Assembly (NCBI GenBank): GCA_963971305.1
Contig: OZ020303.1
Location: forward strand, 45,434,106-45,498,105
From: Arcuatula senhousia
Lineage: Eukaryota; Mollusca; Bivalvia; Mytilida; Mytilidae
Length of the DNA stretch: 64,000 bases
Direction of reading: 5' to 3'
Part shown: positions 59,996-64,000 of the stretch, piece after piece
How positions within the stretch are numbered: the first letter of the stretch is position 1
How the letters are laid out: every line of letters starts with the position of its first letter
Notes under the pieces: generated by a model
Told to the model about the DNA's origin: nothing
The model's input: only the letters and a program-made list of their open reading frames with translations
Database searches by the model: none
Program-made: the position numbers and the translations under genes

Positions 59996-60868
59996 GGGAA
60001 AAGGTAACTCGAATGATCCAAGCCCTATCCGTCTGGCGGGACAGGGCTTGAACTCGTCCAATGGAAATTCTCCATCACTCGCTGTCCAGTTCAGACAGCC
60101 AATCACAATCCTATTAATGATGTTAAGTAATTAGTTGATAAGATTAGTTTGATCTTTTCGAAAACAGATATGACAAAAAGGTGTGAATTATGTGATAATT
60201 GATAATGAATTTTATCTACACTGGTCCCAAGAAATTTTGGTCAACACAGTATGCTCACCGGACCAAATTTTGACGAATTATTATCGTATGAGCATTCAGG
60301 CGTTAATGTAGCGACTGCAAGGAGCGAAATATACTGACTGTATTATTCGGGTTAGGGAAAAGGGGGGAGATATCGTTTTTGTAGGCAAAAACAAACTTTA
60401 ATTTATTTTTATATTTGTCGAAAATTGTCTCCTGAACTTTGATAAAAATTCCAGTGATGGCTGAACATTTAGATAATTGTTTCTCAAGTTTTAAATTGGT
60501 TAAAGTTATGATGATGGGTTAATAGCTTTTGGATGGTGTTCAACTTTTGTTTACATACATTTAAACTTTGATCTTTGTAAATATTAAAGTATGCTTAGAC
60601 ATTTATATGGATCTATAAGAATGATTGGTAGATTGTTTGAGGAATTATGCAATAAAACTTGAAAACCCAGACAGTTAGCAAACATTGACCTTAACAGTTT
60701 TAACCTGACTTTAGGCCCTTGGTTTTAAAAGAAAAAAGAAAGTTAGGAAACCCCATTTGAAAGGTTTTTTTTCTGTTTCTCCTATCCATAACTTGAAAAG
60801 TATAATATTTGCCTACAAAGGCTACATGTTAAAAAGTGAATTTGGGATTTTTTATGTAAGGCCTTTGT
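59996..60868. other. Filler with one GC-rich hairpin
   Basis: 60020-60050 folds as AAGCCCT...AGGGCTT. It was checked as a tRNA or tRNA-derived SINE and does not fold as one. Otherwise no gene or repeat recognised. Confidence 0.4.
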
Positions 60869-61062
60869 ACTGTGTATTCATTTATTTTCGTGGTTTGACG
60901 AAAAAGGACCATTTAGTGGATTGTTAAATTCCTGGTTTGTAAGTCTGAAGCATAGTTATCAATGTCAAATTCCTTTTTCATTGGGTTTTTATTTTTGAGG
61001 GTCAAAGCTACCCACGAAAACCAAGAAAATTGATATCCCTCGAATAAAAATGAAACCACAGT
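60869..61062. mobile_element. CTGTG-ATTCATTTATTTTCG MITE
   Basis: Left end ACTGTGTATTCATTTATTTT and right end AATGAAACCACAGT are inverse matches. CGTGG near the left and CCACGAAAACC near the right extend the pairing. Relative of 9630-9822. Confidence 0.6.
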
Positions 61063-61236
61063 CTTTAACTATCAAGTTGAGAATTAAAGAAATAAGTTGC
61101 AATTTGACACATCTGAATCCAGGTGTACAATTACCGTATGTACTAGCCACCCCAGACTTTAGTTAAGCTATCTAGCTAGCTATGTTTTGAACAGTCATGC
61201 ATTTATTTTAGTCATAATAAATTCAAAACCTCAAGT

Positions 61237-61694
61237 CATTTTTATGGCCCTTCCAGTCATATTTGGATCGGCATATAGTTTAATGCTTGTCTGTCCGTAC
61301 ATCCATAAACACTTTGGTAAATTGCTTGGTTAAGGTACATAATTAGGATGCTAGATATTGGGGGTCAATGATATTTCGCCACTAGCTGTGTCTTTGGTAG
61401 TGCTACTCCAACCACAATAAAAGTAGGTCACTCGACCCATATTTTACATGTGAATGTCTTTGGTAAAGTTCTTTGTTAAGGTCCATAAATCGGATGCTCG
61501 ATGTTGGGAATCAATGATACTTCAGCACTAAATTTGTCTTGGGTAGACCACTACAAAGAAGGTCACTGTTACCAATATTTTATGCATGAAGGACTTTGAT
61601 TAATTTCTTGGTTAAGGTCCATATCCCAGGTATTACATGTTGGGGACCAATGATATAAGAGGGCCATCTCTGGCTCATAGACACATTTTCTAGT
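61237..61694 (+). mobile_element. Pearl/HINE-like element, three ~145-bp monomers
   Basis: Left end TTTTTATGGCCCTTCC, then GTCTGTCCGTACATCC. Monomers share TTGGTTAAGGTACATAA, GCTAGATATTGGGGGTCAAT and ATGATAC, with TTGGG at 61359, 61504 and 61640. The right end is GAGGGCCATCTCTGG and ACACATTTTCTAGT. Ends are decayed but in the expected order. Confidence 0.65.
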
Positions 61695-64000
61695 AATAAA
61701 ACAAAGTCAAAGACCAAATCAAGGCCAAGGGTGAGAAAGTTAATAAAAGCTTATCCTCTCGAGGGATTTATTTTGGACTGCTTACATTTCTTAATCTGTC
61801 TACCAATTTTAATAAATTTTTAAACGTTAAATTAGCAGGTGTTGTTGATTTTCAAAATCCTGAGGCACCAAAGTCAGATTTATAAGCATTTTCTGCCATT
61901 GTCATGCACAGAATCTATAAGAATTTTTAGCATTTTTAATGCTTTTGTCACCAAAAGAAGTGAGGATTTCCTTAATGCTTATCTGTGATAATAAGTCTTA
62001 AATTGTAATTGCTATGTTTACAAAGAATTGAGGTTATGTCTCATAAGCTGTTTACAGATACATGTACAAACATTGAATTTGAATTGACCATTTGACCTGC
62101 ATCTTCAGAACAGCAGTTGAATAAAATAAATATTAAAGCTATTGCCTAAAATAAGCCTTTATTAAAAAGAAAATATTAATAAATGTGATGACTTTAACTG
62201 TGAAACAGATTACTTGGTCCCACCTTTATTAACACCAAAGACCAAATACTGTGTAACTTAATATTTATAGTTTTAGTGAGGAAAAAATTAATCTAATTTA
62301 CAATTTAACACCAAATACACCTAAATAAAATAAAAATGCCCTGAAGTTAAACTGAATTGAAATTATATGATAGAAATATTGGGTGCAATATAATTGTCAA
62401 CTTGGATTACTGAATAGGGCATAATTCATTTTTAAAGGGAGTGAAAATAAGAAAGGGTTTTAAAGAAAACATTCAAATTAGCATTTTAATGAAAAGAGTG
62501 CCGTGTTTGCGTAGTCACATAATAACCTGATAGATTGGTATATCAATATTTATATAAAGTGAACTCTGTTCATTTTAAAGAATAAACATCCTGCTTAAAA
62601 ATTATTTTAATATTGATTGAAGTTATTTTAAAATTTTGCAGATTTTGAGATTGAAGATTTAAAATGTGACAAATCATGAAGGTTTATATATAGCATCAGT
62701 TCCTGTATTTTAAGAAATGTTTATCATGTTTTAGATGTGTACTTTTAATATTAAGATGTTTGATCATATTAAGATAAGCTAGATTAATTACTTAGAAAAT
62801 GGATAGCTTAGAAAAATATTAATGCAGATCAAAATTCTTCATTTAATTTCAAATCACAGGTTTTTACCTACAATTGTCCAAAAAAAAAAGGATTTTTTGG
62901 TACCAATGTGAGCCATTCAAATGTTAAAAGTCCATGACCTCATTGATTTATTAAATTGATGAAGAATAATAATGATAAATTTACAGATATAGTTTTGGGA
63001 CTTATTGAAGCATTTTGTAGAGACTTGTCCATTTGTTTGCCACTTGATCTATGGCCACTTGTGATAAACTGATTATAGTAATAGGTTTATATAGATATTG
63101 GGGTATTATATGTTCAGAGACCTATGTCTATTATCTTTGTTTATTACAAAGATTTGGAGTTATAGTGATAAACAAATGGGTACTTAAGGTTAATGCAGAC
63201 AGGTGTCACATGACTTTTGTACCTTTAAAAATGCAAAATTTAAGATCAGTGTCTATAAAGTCAATAATAAAAAATAGAATATTTGAATTTATTGAAATGA
63301 GTAATAAATATTCAATTGTTTATAACAATTGCATCAATCGTTTCTTGAATAAGGCAATTTTTGACAAAAACAAGGGAGATAACTCACTACAAAATTACCC
63401 TAAATTTACAATGGAATTGAATAGTAGACAAAAATCTAAGCTGGTGACCCCCTGTTTTCTATGTTTTATTTTAACATATAGGTTAAAATATAACTTTTGA
63501 CAAAATAAAAACAAGATCCTATTGTAAGGATTTTTTCTGAGACATGATTTTATGCCTAAAATTTGGCTTTTCCTATATAATCTATTGTAATTCAGGCATA
63601 CTTTAACCACTTATATTGCAAAAACGAGCATGGTGACCTATCCTTATTTTTATTTTAAATAAAGGATATTAATAACATGTTTCATTTTAGACCATAAAAT
63701 CAAATGTTTAATGACAGAATTTTTTTCAGTATAGGTGTCAACATTAACCTTAAGACTAATACAATGACCATTTAGTTGGCCAGTTGAGGAAAAATACATC
63801 ATCCAAATATGGTGCATAGTTCAAACTTATTTGTTTTGGTTTAAGAATACATGTATGTACCTTTGTATATTGTTTATTTCCTGTTTGATCACCTTTAACC
63901 AACTTTGATATTTTTATACCAAAAAATGGCTTTGATACTTAGCTTAATGGTGTCTCTTTGACCAAGGAAGTAAGGCTGCATTTACAATATGCGTTTTGGA
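61695..64000. other. AT-rich filler
   Basis: No gene accepted. The 149-codon plus-strand frame at 63051-63500 has AT-driven composition (Ile, Asn, Lys, Tyr, Phe) and no recognisable domain. A GGGAGATAACTC sequence inside it (63375) is, from recall, common in mollusc repeats. CTGGTGACCCC (63441) and ATGGTGACCTA (63630) are weak paired repeats. Confidence 0.45.

Noticed and set aside
60000..60060. Possible tRNA or tRNA-derived SINE head
   Set aside because: A B-box-like GAGTTCAAGCC is present on the minus strand, but no T-stem pairing and no A box at the right distance.
63051..63500. 149-codon plus-strand open frame
   Set aside because: Composition follows the AT-rich DNA; no domain, signal or conserved motif, and it includes a common mollusc repeat word.

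Overview
This 64-kb window is AT-rich eukaryotic DNA with no convincing host exon and no bacterial features. The repeats point to a bivalve mollusc, most likely a mytilid mussel. They include hairpin-bounded elements with ~145-182-bp tandem cores (the 'pearl' type of bivalves), the ACGCGCGTTTCGTCTA repeat, and a retroelement tail containing GTGAACTCAGGTGCTC. The species is inferred from recalled repeat families, not from a search. The rest looks like intergenic or intronic filler.

Layout. 0-10 kb: one small hairpin element (565-956), several diverged tandem repeats (including an 80-bp array at 5341-5660), a 170-bp palindrome (7503-7672), a 5'-truncated reverse-transcriptase-type retroelement on the minus strand (about 7735-8503), and a small terminal-inverted-repeat element (9630-9822). 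10-26 kb: a truncated hairpin element (10961-11217), a larger one with a GTC microsatellite (14024-15497), short copies near 13.8, 21.2, 21.4 and 25.0 kb, and long featureless stretches. 26.9-33.1 kb: the most interesting locus, a 6.1-kb DNA transposon-like unit with two 266-bp inverted terminal repeats, a minus-strand gene (302-codon open frame plus at least one downstream exon) and two hairpin elements inserted one inside the other. 33-55 kb: more hairpin elements (35.3, 37.8, 43.3, 43.8-44.9, 47.5-48.1 kb), a foldback element (41.9-42.2 kb), a pair of ACGCGCG repeats, a palindrome-rich MITE (45.3 kb) and an old tandem duplication (51.1-51.9 kb). 55.5-59.3 kb: a nearly identical 1.88-kb tandem duplication whose right edge lies inside another hairpin element (59270-59995). 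60-64 kb: one more inverted-repeat element, a three-monomer hairpin element (61237-61694) and AT-rich filler.

Most recognisable sequence is mobile-element derived. The dominant class shares one plan: a 5' hairpin that doubles as a subterminal inverted repeat, often a CGTC-rich microsatellite, one to eight tandem monomers, a 3' copy of the subterminal repeat, a short terminal hairpin, and usually an end like CTTGTT. This matches published descriptions of pearl elements and of Helentron-associated non-autonomous elements (HINE/DINE-1). At least five sequence families with this plan are present.
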